A stretch of 64,000 nt of DNA from positions 62,001 to 126,000 of the forward strand of contig JAEYPQ010000023.1 in NCBI GenBank assembly GCA_023410645.1, given 5' to 3'. The notes under the pieces were generated by a model. That model saw nothing but the letters and a program-made list of their open reading frames with translations. It searched no databases and was not told where the DNA came from. Each line of letters opens with the position of its first letter. Within the stretch, counting starts at the first letter, position 1. Shown here one piece after another: positions 52,973-61,757 of the stretch. Source of the stretch: Bacillota bacterium. Lineage in GTDB: Bacteria; Bacillota; Clostridia; TANB77; CAG-465. A program made the translations under genes and the position numbers.

Positions 52973-53887
52973 ATGTGGATATATATTTTTTTAATAGTAG
53001 TTTTGTTATGTATTGTTATAATTATTCAATTTAATATAGATATTAGACGTTCATATGAAAGACTAAATAAATATGATTTTAAAACAATAAATACAGAATA
53101 TGGAAAAGCAAATTATTTTGTAGAAGGGGAAGGAGATTCAATACTAATATCTCATGGTATTTTTGGAGGATATGATCAAGGATATGTAAGTTTAAAGGGC
53201 TTAGTTGGAGAAAATTATAAAAAAATCTCCGTTTCTAGGTTTGGTTATGTAGGGTCAGATTTACCTCAAAATCCTACTCCAGAAAATCAAGCAAAAGTAT
53301 TTAAAGAAATACTAGATGAATTAAATATTGAAAAAACATATGTTATTACAACATCAGCAGGTGGAGCAGCAGGTATTAGATTCGCTATAGATTTTCCAGA
53401 AAGAACAAAGGGCCTAATTTTACTATCTTCAGGTTGTCCTAGCATAAAGAAAACTAAAGAGGAAATAAAGCAAATGGGAATGATGGGTCCACCATCCCTT
53501 TTTGTAAATGATTTTCCAATGTGGTTTTGTATGAAATATTTTAGCTTTATTTTCAATTCTATGATGGGATCAAAAGTAAATACTGAGCAATTATTTGATA
53601 CAATGCTTCCAGTAAAACCAAGGAGAGCAGGAATTATGGCTGATACTAATATTACAAATATTGATATGATGTTAAATTATGATGATTATTCGATTGAAAA
53701 TATTAAGGCACCAGTTTTAGTTATTCATGCTAAAGATGATCCTATGGCAAAATACGAAGATATACAAAAATTCATTTCTCGTATTAATCCAGAAAAAGCA
53801 ATATTTGATACTGGTGGACATCTTATTTCAGGTCATGGTGAAGAAATTAATAACTGTATTATTCAATTTATAAATAGTACAAAATAA
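52973..53887 (+). CDS. Membrane-anchored alpha/beta hydrolase
   Basis: The 304-residue protein has an N-terminal helix (IYIFLIVVLLCIVIIIQF) and an alpha/beta hydrolase fold: oxyanion HGIFGG, nucleophile Ser in TTSAGGAAG, the acid Asp in VIHAKDDPMA, and the catalytic His in GGHLISGHG. The nucleophile elbow is TxSxG rather than GxSxG. Substrate unknown. ATG 52973 follows AAAAGGCGG. Single-gene unit with the shared promoter type. Confidence 0.88.
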   Translation: MWIYIFLIVVLLCIVIIIQFNIDIRRSYERLNKYDFKTINTEYGKANYFVEGEGDSILISHGIFGGYDQGYVSLKGLVGENYKKISVSRFGYVGSDLPQNPTPENQAKVFKEILDELNIEKTYVITTSAGGAAGIRFAIDFPERTKGLILLSSGCPSIKKTKEEIKQMGMMGPPSLFVNDFPMWFCMKYFSFIFNSMMGSKVNTEQLFDTMLPVKPRRAGIMADTNITNIDMMLNYDDYSIENIKAPVLVIHAKDDPMAKYEDIQKFISRINPEKAIFDTGGHLISGHGEEINNCIIQFINSTK

Positions 53888-53910
53888 GAAATATTAATAT
53901 ATTGTATGTC

Positions 53911-53939
53911 TTGAGAATTATCGTAAAATGTGGTATAAG
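53911..53939 (+). promoter_or_regulatory. Promoter of the FAD oxidoreductase gene
   Basis: TTGAGA (53911-53916), 17-nt spacer ending TGG, TATAAG (53934-53939), then TAATTAAAC as at 52916. Confidence 0.7.
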
Positions 53940-54017
53940 TAATTAAACATAATTATTATATTACATCCGTATTGTAATGTGTATTTTTATGTATTAAGTT
54001 TAATTAGGAGTATAATA

Positions 54018-55097
54018 ATGAAACCATATAATCACTATGACGTTTTAATAGTTGGAGCAGGTATTGCAGGAGTTTCTTCTGCAATTAATTTAAAGAAATT
54101 GAACAATAAATTAAAAGTATTAGTCATAGATAAAAATAAATTTCCAAGAAATAAACTTTGTGCAGGTTATTTAACTAAAAAAAGTGTAAATTATTTAGAA
54201 AAACTTGGATTAAATGTGGAAGATATCAATTATAAACTTGTAAAAGGATTATCAATTTTTTATAAATATAAAAGGAGAATGCATGCTAATAATCATGGAT
54301 TATATTGTCAAGAACTAGTAGATAGAACTATACTTGATTATAAACTTTTTGAGAAATTATATGATTATGATATTGATGTTATAGAAAATGTTAAAATAGA
54401 ATTTTTTAGTGAAAAAGAAAATCTTGTAACACTTAGTAATAATAAAGAATATACTTTTGAAAATATAATATTCGCAGATGGTGAGATGGGGTATAGCAGT
54501 AAATACAATGAAGAAAAAAAGAAATATTTTGCTATGCAAATTAATTTCAAATATAAATGTGATCCGAAAATAGATATGTTTTTTGCAATTGCCAAAAAGG
54601 GATATGCTTGGTGTGCAAGTAGTGGAGAATATGTTAATATAGGTTTTTGTGATATATATGATAAAAATACTAATTATAAAAAAATATTTGAAGATTTTGT
54701 TGAAAAACTAGGTTATAAAGACTACTTAAATGAGAATGAAACCAAAGGATTTTTCGTTCCATTCGGAATCAAAAAAAATAAAATAATAAATAATATATAT
54801 TTAGTCGGAGATGCCGTAGGTGCAGTAGATCCTCTCACTTTAGCAGGTATTTCTTATGCTCTTATGTCTGGCGAGTATGTTGCAAAAAGCATAATTAATA
54901 AGGATGATGATATATATTTAAAATACTTAAAAAAATTGGAAGTTAAATTCAATGTACTAGCTTTAATGTCAATATTATTATATACCAAAATATTCTTATT
55001 TTTATCAATAAGAGTTGGTGGTAAAATTTTTGGTGGTATGTTTTCATATATACTTGATAAATTTGTCTTAAATAAATCTAATAGTTTTCACGAATAA
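54018..55097 (+). CDS. Geranylgeranyl reductase family FAD oxidoreductase
   Basis: The 359-residue flavoprotein has the Rossmann motif YDVLIVGAGIAGVSSAINL, the RNKLCAGYLTKKSV segment of the geranylgeranyl-reductase group, and the FAD pyrophosphate motif VYLVGDAVG-like NIYLVGDAVGAVDPLTLAGI. It probably reduces double bonds of isoprenoid chains or a related lipid; the acceptor is not known. ATG 54018 follows TTAGGAG; the open frame's earlier ATG (53979) lacks an RBS. A CPBP protease gene follows after 29 nt. Confidence 0.88.
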   Translation: MKPYNHYDVLIVGAGIAGVSSAINLKKLNNKLKVLVIDKNKFPRNKLCAGYLTKKSVNYLEKLGLNVEDINYKLVKGLSIFYKYKRRMHANNHGLYCQELVDRTILDYKLFEKLYDYDIDVIENVKIEFFSEKENLVTLSNNKEYTFENIIFADGEMGYSSKYNEEKKKYFAMQINFKYKCDPKIDMFFAIAKKGYAWCASSGEYVNIGFCDIYDKNTNYKKIFEDFVEKLGYKDYLNENETKGFFVPFGIKKNKIINNIYLVGDAVGAVDPLTLAGISYALMSGEYVAKSIINKDDDIYLKYLKKLEVKFNVLALMSILLYTKIFLFLSIRVGGKIFGGMFSYILDKFVLNKSNSFHE

Positions 55098-55126
55098 ATA
55101 AAATATTTGTATAGTTAAGGAGAAAT

Positions 55127-55837
55127 ATGATTAGTAATGTATTAAAATTCAATAAAAATTACGGAAGTAGTGTACAAAAATATAGCAAAAAGGATGGAAT
55201 ACTTGCTATTATACTTTTTATAATATTCATTTCCCTATATTGTTTAACGGCTATATTAGAAAGAGAATTTGACTTTATAAATAATAATATAATAATGGTT
55301 GGAAATATTCTAAATTTAACTATTATATCTATAACTATTTTATTTGTAGTGTTAAATAAGCAGAGCATAAAAACAATAGGAATTATTAAAGGAAACTGGA
55401 AAAAAAGTATTATCATTGGGCTAATACTTGGATTCATATTTTTTATGACTAATTTTGGAATAGACTATTTAATGTATGGAGGAATATTTAAAAGTCCACA
55501 AATAATTATCTCATTGATAATTTATTACTTAATAATAGCTTTTTGTGAGGAAATTGTATTTAGAGGTTTTATACAAACTAGAATGTATGGAGTTATAGGT
55601 AATAGGTTAGTTGCTATTTTAATAGTAGCACTAATGTTTGCAATTATGCATTTACCATATAGAATGATTGCTTATGGAATGACATTACAAACTTTAGTAA
55701 TTGATAATTTTAGTTGGTTTATTCAATTAGTTGTTATGCACATTATTTGGAGTTTTATTTATAGTAAAACAAATTCAATTTATGGATCTATTATTTCACA
55801 TTGGGTGTCTAATTTAGCAGGTAGTATTTTAACATAG
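55127..55837 (+). CDS. CPBP family intramembrane metalloprotease
   Basis: The 236-residue protein has about six helices with EEIVFRGFIQTRMYG (the Glu-Glu and Arg of the active site), MFAIMHLPYR (His) and a C-terminal HWVSNLAG (His). Same family as the gene at 47157 but with low similarity outside the motifs. ATG 55127 follows AAGGAG. Likely co-transcribed with the upstream reductase; a terminator follows. Confidence 0.9.
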   Translation: MISNVLKFNKNYGSSVQKYSKKDGILAIILFIIFISLYCLTAILEREFDFINNNIIMVGNILNLTIISITILFVVLNKQSIKTIGIIKGNWKKSIIIGLILGFIFFMTNFGIDYLMYGGIFKSPQIIISLIIYYLIIAFCEEIVFRGFIQTRMYGVIGNRLVAILIVALMFAIMHLPYRMIAYGMTLQTLVIDNFSWFIQLVVMHIIWSFIYSKTNSIYGSIISHWVSNLAGSILT

Positions 55838-55954
55838 TTTTGTTAAAAAATTGAAATACTGTAGAATATAATTTTAATTGTAGATAATTAGCTGAGATGA
55901 AATTTATAAAATATTTAAATAAGATAAATTACTCAAGTGTAATATAAAGTGAAC

Positions 55955-56004
55955 AAAACTATATTAATGATTGTTTAAACAACCATTAATATAGTTTTAT
56001 TTTT
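55955..56004. terminator. Terminator between convergent genes
   Basis: AAAACTATATTAATG pairs with CATTAATATAGTTTT, with a palindromic loop centre, then ATTTTTAT. Confidence 0.88.
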
Positions 56005-56043
56005 ATAAATATTATATAATTCATAATTTTTATTTTAATAATA

Positions 56044-56472
56044 TTAATTGATTGAATTTATTAATTGTATCATAGTATTTATATTTTCCATTTTAATCCA
56101 ATCTTGATTTTTTGGTGAACTAAATGGAGGTTTGCCACCAAAAGATTCAACACAAATTGATTTATTTATTAGTATTTTTGCAAAATCACTTCCGAGTGTC
56201 TTTAGAAATGTATCAGGATATGCATTACATAGATATATAGCTATATTCTTATCCAATATTTCTTCAATGTTATTAGCAATAAATTTCTTAACTGGATTAT
56301 ATACATGTCCCATTCGTACACCTGACCCTATAATAAGATTATCTACCTCTTCAATATTAGGAATATTTTTTGACAAATCAAATATTGAGCAATTAGGAAT
56401 TTTATTTGCTAAAATTTCTGCACATTCACGAGTAGCACCAGATTTGGTTGCATATAAAATTAAAGTTTTCAT
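56044..56472 (-). CDS. Flavodoxin-like protein
   Basis: The 142-residue protein begins KTLILYATKSGATRECAEIL, the FMN phosphate-binding loop of flavodoxins (TKSGATRE), and has IGSGVRMGHVYNPV and YLCNAYPDTF. It is nearest to the HemG/menaquinone-dependent protoporphyrinogen oxidase-like flavodoxins. It overlaps by 4 nt the small membrane protein gene upstream, giving an operon tetR - membrane protein - flavodoxin. It may move electrons under control of the TetR protein. Confidence 0.88.
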   Translation of the reverse strand: MKTLILYATKSGATRECAEILANKIPNCSIFDLSKNIPNIEEVDNLIIGSGVRMGHVYNPVKKFIANNIEEILDKNIAIYLCNAYPDTFLKTLGSDFAKILINKSICVESFGGKPPFSSPKNQDWIKMENINTMIQLINSIN

Positions 56473-56687
56473 AACTTAACCTCTTTATTTTTTAAACGGT
56501 TTAATAAGATAATAACCAATATTAAAGTAATTACAGCAAAAATAATAGATAGTATACCGCTATTTACATGAAAATTAATAGAGCTTGACTCAGTAATATT
56601 ATTTGCTCTTATCCATAATCCACATATCATGGTTGTAATTAAGCATAATATTGTAATAATTGCACTTATTAATGTAGCAAGTTTCAT
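56469..56687 (-). CDS. Small membrane protein, 72 aa
   Basis: Two helices (ATLISAIITILCLITTMICGLWI and GILSIIFAVITLILVIILL) are joined by a short Ser/Asn loop, with a Lys/Glu end. ATG 56687 is behind AAGGAGGT, 4 nt after the tetR stop. Family not recognised. The overlap with the flavodoxin gene suggests they work together, perhaps as a membrane partner. Confidence 0.75.
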   Translation of the reverse strand: MKLATLISAIITILCLITTMICGLWIRANNITESSSINFHVNSGILSIIFAVITLILVIILLNRLKNKEVKL

Positions 56688-56691
56688 AATT

Positions 56692-57276
56692 TTACCTCCT
56701 TTCTTTTTCATTTAATATTAAATTATCAACTAGCAATTCTATAAAATGATCTCGTTGTTCTGGGTTATTTAGATCAAGTCCACTGTACATATGAAATGCC
56801 GCTTGATTAAGACCAGTTACTTGTATTGGATGTAGAATTTGTAATGTAATTATTTTTAATTGTATATCATCTATTTGATTACCATATATTTCTTTTAGTA
56901 GTGGGACTAAAAATAAAGCTGTTTTAAAGTTACCATTTAAAACTTCTCGAGATAAAATAAATCTTATCAAACGTTCATTGGTACCACTTAATGAATATAA
57001 TTCTTTTAACAAAATTTTAAGTTTAGAGATTGGAGTTAAAAGAGTATTTGAATTTATTTTAGTAAATTTATTTATTGCTTCAGTCATAATATCTCCAATT
57101 GCTATACTTAAAAGATTATCTTTACTATTAAAATGATAATTTATTAATCCAATTCCTACACCAGATCGTTCTGCAATTTGGCGAACTGTAATCTTTTCAA
57201 TGTCATTAACTTCATTTATTAAAATCTTTGTGATATTAATAATTTTTTGTTTTGTACTTTCATCATTTGTATTCAT
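56692..57276 (-). CDS. TetR family transcriptional regulator
   Basis: The 194-residue regulator has the TetR helix-turn-helix TVRQIAERSGVGIGLINYHFNSKDNLLSIAIGDIM and an all-helical ligand domain. It is first in the operon with a small membrane protein and a flavodoxin and probably represses its own promoter through the palindrome at 57310. The ligand is unknown. ATG 57276 follows GGGAG. Confidence 0.93.
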   Translation of the reverse strand: MNTNDESTKQKIINITKILINEVNDIEKITVRQIAERSGVGIGLINYHFNSKDNLLSIAIGDIMTEAINKFTKINSNTLLTPISKLKILLKELYSLSGTNERLIRFILSREVLNGNFKTALFLVPLLKEIYGNQIDDIQLKIITLQILHPIQVTGLNQAAFHMYSGLDLNNPEQRDHFIELLVDNLILNEKERR

Positions 57277-57309
57277 ATTTAATCTCCCATCATGTAATTG
57301 AATTTTATT

Positions 57310-57321
57310 TGAACATGTTCA
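57310..57321. promoter_or_regulatory. Palindromic operator candidate upstream of tetR
   Basis: TGAACATGTTCA is a perfect 12-bp palindrome about 35 nt upstream of the tetR start. Confidence 0.6.
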
Positions 57322-57465
57322 GTATAACTCATATATAAATATATGTCAAGTAGTTAAACAATATTAATATAGCAATCTTTGAAATAATTAAAACTTTTAA
57401 ATATGCTATTTTAAATAATTTTTGGATAATTTTGTATTTTTTTTTATAAAAATGTAGAAAAAGTA

Positions 57466-57504
57466 TTGACATTATTTTTTTTTGTTTATATAATACTTCG
57501 TATA
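57466..57504 (+). promoter_or_regulatory. Promoter and PadR operator candidate
   Basis: TTGACA (57466-57471), 17-nt spacer, TATAAT (57489-57494). The palindrome ATAC-TTC-GTAT starts within the -10, a common place for PadR self-repression. Confidence 0.7.
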
Positions 57505-57515
57505 AGGAGGTATTC

Positions 57516-57827
57516 ATGGAAATACAATTAAAAAAAGGGATTTTAGATATTTTAGTTTTACTTATTATATCAAAAGAGGATACATATGGTTATAAGATTA
57601 TACAAGATATTTCATCTATAATTGAATTACCAGAATCTACTCTTTATACAATATTAAAGCGTTTTGAGGAACAATCACTTGTTGTAATTATAAATAAGGA
57701 GATAGGAGGAAGGATAAGGAAATATTATAGTATAACTAAATCTGGAAGAGAAAAATTGGCGTTAATGAAAGATGAATTACATAATCTAAACAAAATAATT
57801 GAATTTATATTAAAGGAGGAAAAATAA
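57516..57827 (+). CDS. PadR family transcriptional regulator
   Basis: The 103-residue regulator matches the short PadR-s2 group: LKKGILDILVLLIISKEDTYGYKI, LPESTLYTILKRFEEQSLV and GRIRKYYSITKSGREKL. It heads a three-gene operon with a DUF1700 protein and a DUF4097-like protein, a common arrangement in which PadR represses its own operon. ATG 57516 is behind AAGGAGG; its stop shares a base with the next start. Confidence 0.95.
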   Translation: MEIQLKKGILDILVLLIISKEDTYGYKIIQDISSIIELPESTLYTILKRFEEQSLVVIINKEIGGRIRKYYSITKSGREKLALMKDELHNLNKIIEFILKEEK

Positions 57828-58657
57828 TGAATAAAAAACAATTTTTATCTAGATTAGATAAAGAATTAAAAAAATTTGAAAATAAGGAAAAAGAATCTAT
57901 TTTAGAATTTTATAGTAATTTTATTGAAGATGCAATTGATCAAAATACTACTGAAGAAAAAGTAATTGAAAAATTAGGATCTATTGATAAGATAGTTGGT
58001 AAGATTAAAAGTGAATATCATATAAAGAAATTAGATGAAGAGCCTAAAATAGGTAATTTAATTATGGCTATAATATCTTTATTTAAAAGAATACCATTTA
58101 TTGAATCATTTAAAACTTCTATTAGTGTAATTACAAAGTTGCTTGGGTTTTCTATAATAACAATTATATTGTATATCGCTTTAATTATAGTATTTTTAGT
58201 TGGGACAACCTTAAGCTTGACTTTTCTTTATTCATCGGTAATAGTTCAAGATAATATGTTTAGTACTTCAAATGTATTTATAATAATGCTATCTACTTTA
58301 TTATTGCTAGCATTAGCTCCACTTGCTTCATTTTTAGCAATTTGGATAATTAGTAAAATAATAATCATATTTATAAATATATTTAAAAAATCAAAGGAAA
58401 AAGTGGAAAGAGTACTTATGGTTTTCGATTCTATTATAATAGTCCCACTTATAACTATTGGATATTATTTTCTAGTCAATAGGTTATTATGGAATCTATC
58501 AGGTTCTTTAGCTTATATCGAGGCAATATCATTTATTGTTATAGGAATAACAGGGGTTATTATATATATGATATTAAAATTTTCAGAAAAAATTAGTAGT
58601 AAAATTTCAATATCATTAAAGAAAATATTAATAAAAGTGGAAGGAGATAAGATATAA
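57827..58657 (+). CDS. DUF1700 (HAAS domain) membrane protein
   Basis: The 276-residue protein starts with the HAAS signalling domain (KQFLSRLDKELKKFENKEKESILEFY, then EDAIDQNTTEEKVIEKLGS) and continues with about six membrane helices. The family sits next to PadR regulators and is thought to take part in envelope signalling. Its start ATG overlaps the PadR stop by one base and its stop overlaps the next start, so the three genes are translationally coupled. Confidence 0.93.
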   Translation: MNKKQFLSRLDKELKKFENKEKESILEFYSNFIEDAIDQNTTEEKVIEKLGSIDKIVGKIKSEYHIKKLDEEPKIGNLIMAIISLFKRIPFIESFKTSISVITKLLGFSIITIILYIALIIVFLVGTTLSLTFLYSSVIVQDNMFSTSNVFIIMLSTLLLLALAPLASFLAIWIISKIIIIFINIFKKSKEKVERVLMVFDSIIIVPLITIGYYFLVNRLLWNLSGSLAYIEAISFIVIGITGVIIYMILKFSEKISSKISISLKKILIKVEGDKI

Positions 58658-59619
58658 TGAAAAAATTTTTAAAAATAAGTCTTTTTTGTATTTTTATTGG
58701 TTTAGTAATGATTATACTCTTTTCAACAAGTGATAACGAATCATTTATATCAACCCTAAGTAAATTGATTATTAGTCCATATAAAAGTGGAATGTATTCT
58801 AATGAAGATATAGCTGCTTTAAAAACTGAAAGTATAGCTAATGAAAATACAAAAGTTTTCTTTATTCACGCAAATGACCTAGATATAGAAACAACTGATA
58901 AAGTAAGTAATATAACAGTTCAATATTACAATTTACCTAATGTAAAGATTGAGATAACACAACAAGATCAATATTCTTATTCAGCTAATTTTAATTATAA
59001 CAAATATGAATTAGTTTTTAATAGAGAAATAGAAAAATATAAAAAAGTAAAGGTTTTAGTACCAAAAGATTTAAAATTAGAGATATTTCTTGTAAGTGCA
59101 GAAAATATAAATCTAGATGGTATAAATGCCACTAGGATGCTTGCTATAGCTGACTATGATCAACTAGGAACTTTAAATATGTCAAATGTAAATTCAGATG
59201 AATTGCAAGTTCATTATCATAATATAATTAATGTAAAAGACTCTAATATAAAATCATTTAGTACTGATTTTGAGGGGGATATTAATTTTAATCTAGAAAA
59301 TGTAAATGGAAATAGTTTAGTAATTGGAAATAAGTATGAATCATCAAATGAGTATTTATATAATATGAAAGCCAACATAACATTAAAAAATTCTTTCTTT
59401 GATAATCAAGGATATTATTCTAAAGAATTAAACGTAAATATAAATAATAACAAAGATATAAGTGAGTATTATTTTAAACTAAATACGCTAAATTTACCAA
59501 ATGTAATAAATATGGTAAATGACAAAGAATATGATTTAAATTATGAAAGTAATAATTTAGAAAGTAGTAATTATAAAATAAAAACGAGATCACAAAATTT
59601 AAATCTTAAAATTAAATAG
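58657..59619 (+). CDS. DUF4097-like beta-helix protein
   Basis: The 320-residue protein has one N-terminal membrane helix or signal (ISLFCIFIGLVMIILFS) and a long repetitive, strand-rich part in which short phrases such as LDIETTDKVSNITVQY, LEIFLVSAENINLDG and FNLENVNGNSLVIG recur, typical of DUF4097 right-handed beta-solenoids. It is the third gene of the PadR operon, a known partner of DUF1700 proteins. It probably sits on the outer membrane face as a sensor or structural part. Confidence 0.8.
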   Translation: MKKFLKISLFCIFIGLVMIILFSTSDNESFISTLSKLIISPYKSGMYSNEDIAALKTESIANENTKVFFIHANDLDIETTDKVSNITVQYYNLPNVKIEITQQDQYSYSANFNYNKYELVFNREIEKYKKVKVLVPKDLKLEIFLVSAENINLDGINATRMLAIADYDQLGTLNMSNVNSDELQVHYHNIINVKDSNIKSFSTDFEGDINFNLENVNGNSLVIGNKYESSNEYLYNMKANITLKNSFFDNQGYYSKELNVNINNNKDISEYYFKLNTLNLPNVINMVNDKEYDLNYESNNLESSNYKIKTRSQNLNLKIK

Positions 59620-59658
59620 TTTTAGGTAAAATTAAGTTGATGAATATATATAATAAAA

Positions 59659-59697
59659 TTAGGATAATAGTTTCTAAACAATTATCCTAACTTTTTT
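59659..59697 (+). terminator. Terminator of the PadR operon
   Basis: TTAGGATAAT pairs with ATTATCCTAA with an inner GTTT/AAAC, followed by CTTTTTTG. Confidence 0.9.
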
Positions 59698-59763
59698 GCA
59701 TTTGTTCTATAAGTTATTAATAGATATTTATTGATAAAATAATATATGAATTGATAGTAAGTA

Positions 59764-59792
59764 TTGAGAATTATTTAAGAATATGATATAAG
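59764..59792 (+). promoter_or_regulatory. Third copy of the shared promoter layout
   Basis: TTGAGA (59764-59769), 17-nt spacer ending ATATGA, TATAAG (59787-59792), then TAA. The next real gene starts 214 nt downstream; between them only a 15-codon frame (MKILLKELDAHININ from 59857) is seen. Confidence 0.55.
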
Positions 59793-60006
59793 TAAAAAAA
59801 TAAATGTTTGTTGTATTATATTTCCTATTATTGTATTAGTTATATAAATTATAGTTATGAAAATTTTATTAAAAGAGCTAGATGCACATATAAATATTAA
59901 TTAAAAATAAAGAAAACTTAAAACTTAATTGCAAAGCATAAAAAAGAATGTGGCATTATGAATTTTATAAAGATGAATAAGTATTAAAATATTTGGGGGT
60001 TAAAAT

Positions 60007-60618
60007 ATGAAAATTTCAAAAAATAGAATAGAATATTTTAGTGATGCTATAATTGCTATAATTATTACGATAATGGTACTTGATATACCTTTACCAAAAG
60101 AGTTTAAATTGAATGAGATATTAGTATTATTTCACGCTATATTTGTATTTTTTGTTAGTTTTATTGTTGTTGCTTCGCAGTGGAATAAACACAGATATTT
60201 ATTTGATAATATCAAGGAAATAACAAATAAGATTATATGGAGAAATTTCTTATTCTTATTTTTCTTAGCTTTATTACCCATTTTTACAAAATGGATTATT
60301 GAAAATCCTGGTCAAGTTGTACCTGCTATTGGATATGAGATTATATTTTTGCTACTTAATTTTAGTTATCAATTTATATGGGTTGATGTTGTTAAGGAAG
60401 ATGTTGAATTTGAATCTGATAAGAGTAAAATGAAAATTGAGGAAAATAATTTTTTGCATAGATTTATTATGATGATAATTGCTGTAGTTGCAATAACTTT
60501 ATTATCAATTTCGTATCCTACAATTTCTCTTATACTTTTCTTAGCATTACCTGTTACTATGTCTTTATTTAATCTAATATATGAAAATGATAGACATCAT
60601 CATATAAAACATGATTAA
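60007..60618 (+). CDS. TMEM175 family potassium channel
   Basis: The 203-residue membrane protein has the family motif RIEYFSDAIIAIIITIMVLD (FSD in the first helix) and five more helices. Bacterial TMEM175 proteins are tetrameric, K+-permeable leak channels of the DUF1211 group. The His/Lys-rich C-terminus (NDRHHHIKHD) is cytosolic. ATG 60007 follows TTGGGGG. The C45 peptidase gene follows after 36 nt. Confidence 0.9.
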   Translation: MKISKNRIEYFSDAIIAIIITIMVLDIPLPKEFKLNEILVLFHAIFVFFVSFIVVASQWNKHRYLFDNIKEITNKIIWRNFLFLFFLALLPIFTKWIIENPGQVVPAIGYEIIFLLLNFSYQFIWVDVVKEDVEFESDKSKMKIEENNFLHRFIMMIIAVVAITLLSISYPTISLILFLALPVTMSLFNLIYENDRHHHIKHD

Positions 60619-60654
60619 ATTTGTTGTAAAACTATTATAAAGGAAATTTATATT

Positions 60655-61671
60655 ATGAAAACAAAAATATTAAATCTAAATAAAGATTATTATGAAAACG
60701 GAAGATTATCTGGAGTATTTTTTAAAAATATAATCCAAGAAAATATATTAAAATATAAAGAGTGCATAAAAAATGAAGAAATTTTTAAAAAATGCATTTA
60801 TATTTTAAATAAACTAAAGTCAAAATATCCAGAATATTATGAGGAAATTAAGGGGAAAGCAAGTGGAGCAGAAGTGGATTTTAATGCATTTTTTGCTATG
60901 ATGTGTCCTGAAATTTTAGGTTGTGATTGTCATTGTACTACTATAATGTGTAAAAAAGAAAATGGAAAGTTTATTATAAGTCACAATGAAGATGATGATT
61001 ATATTGAAGGAAATTTCTGTATAAGCAAAGTTACGACAAAAGATGGATGGTTTGCAACAAATGATATTTATAATATGCCATTTGGAAATGGATTTAGCTG
61101 GAATAGTTTTGGAATAATAAAAACTATAGATTATTGTTATGATCCTAATATAATTGAAGAAAATCTGCCAAGATATTTTTCTCAAAGACATATCAGTGAA
61201 GCAAGATCAATAGATGACTTAGTAAAAAGATGTAACGAGATAAGACCTGCTTCAGGATATCATGTAAATGCACTTGATATTAATAATAATATTGCAGTAT
61301 CTATTGAGGTATATAAAGATTCGATAGATGTAGAATATATTACCGATTATTATATACATTCTAATCACTATATACATTCAGAATATAAAAGTGATTCTCA
61401 AATTGATGATGGAAGTAATAGTGTATTTAGACTAGAAAAAGCTACGGAGTTATTTGAAAAAATTGAAGAGAGAAATTTATCTAATATAAAAAATATATTA
61501 GATTATAGAGATATATCTGATAAGTTTGAATACTCAATTTTTCAAACTACTAAAGATCCATATATAACTGGAATGAATTTTTCATTTGATATTGATAATA
61601 AAGATATAATTAAATTATTCGTATACACTAATAAAGAAAAATTAAATTTGGATTATAATTTAAAAATCTAA
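60655..61671 (+). CDS. C45-family (Ntn hydrolase-like) peptidase
   Basis: The 338-residue protein has the AAT/C45 layout: an N-terminal helical pro-part, then GCDCHCTTIMCKKENGKFIISHNED, in which the Cys before TTIM would be the N-terminal nucleophile after self-cleavage (about residue 98) and the NED motif follows. Family enzymes cut amide bonds in small molecules (acyl-CoA:6-APA acyltransferase, choloylglycine hydrolase relatives). The substrate is not predictable. ATG 60655 follows AAAGGAAA. No signal peptide. Confidence 0.85.
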   Translation: MKTKILNLNKDYYENGRLSGVFFKNIIQENILKYKECIKNEEIFKKCIYILNKLKSKYPEYYEEIKGKASGAEVDFNAFFAMMCPEILGCDCHCTTIMCKKENGKFIISHNEDDDYIEGNFCISKVTTKDGWFATNDIYNMPFGNGFSWNSFGIIKTIDYCYDPNIIEENLPRYFSQRHISEARSIDDLVKRCNEIRPASGYHVNALDINNNIAVSIEVYKDSIDVEYITDYYIHSNHYIHSEYKSDSQIDDGSNSVFRLEKATELFEKIEERNLSNIKNILDYRDISDKFEYSIFQTTKDPYITGMNFSFDIDNKDIIKLFVYTNKEKLNLDYNLKI

Positions 61672-61757
61672 TTAGATACTAATTTATTAAAATCAACAAG
61701 TATTATTGAAAATAAAACTAATGTTTGATATAATAAAAGTTACAAGGAAGTGATAAT

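Noticed and set aside
57329..57517. A 62-codon minus-strand frame between tetR and padR
   Set aside because: It overlaps the padR promoter, lacks an RBS and is low-complexity.
59857..59904. A 15-codon frame after the third shared promoter
   Set aside because: It is too short, has no RBS and no recognisable sequence; noted only as a possible relic.
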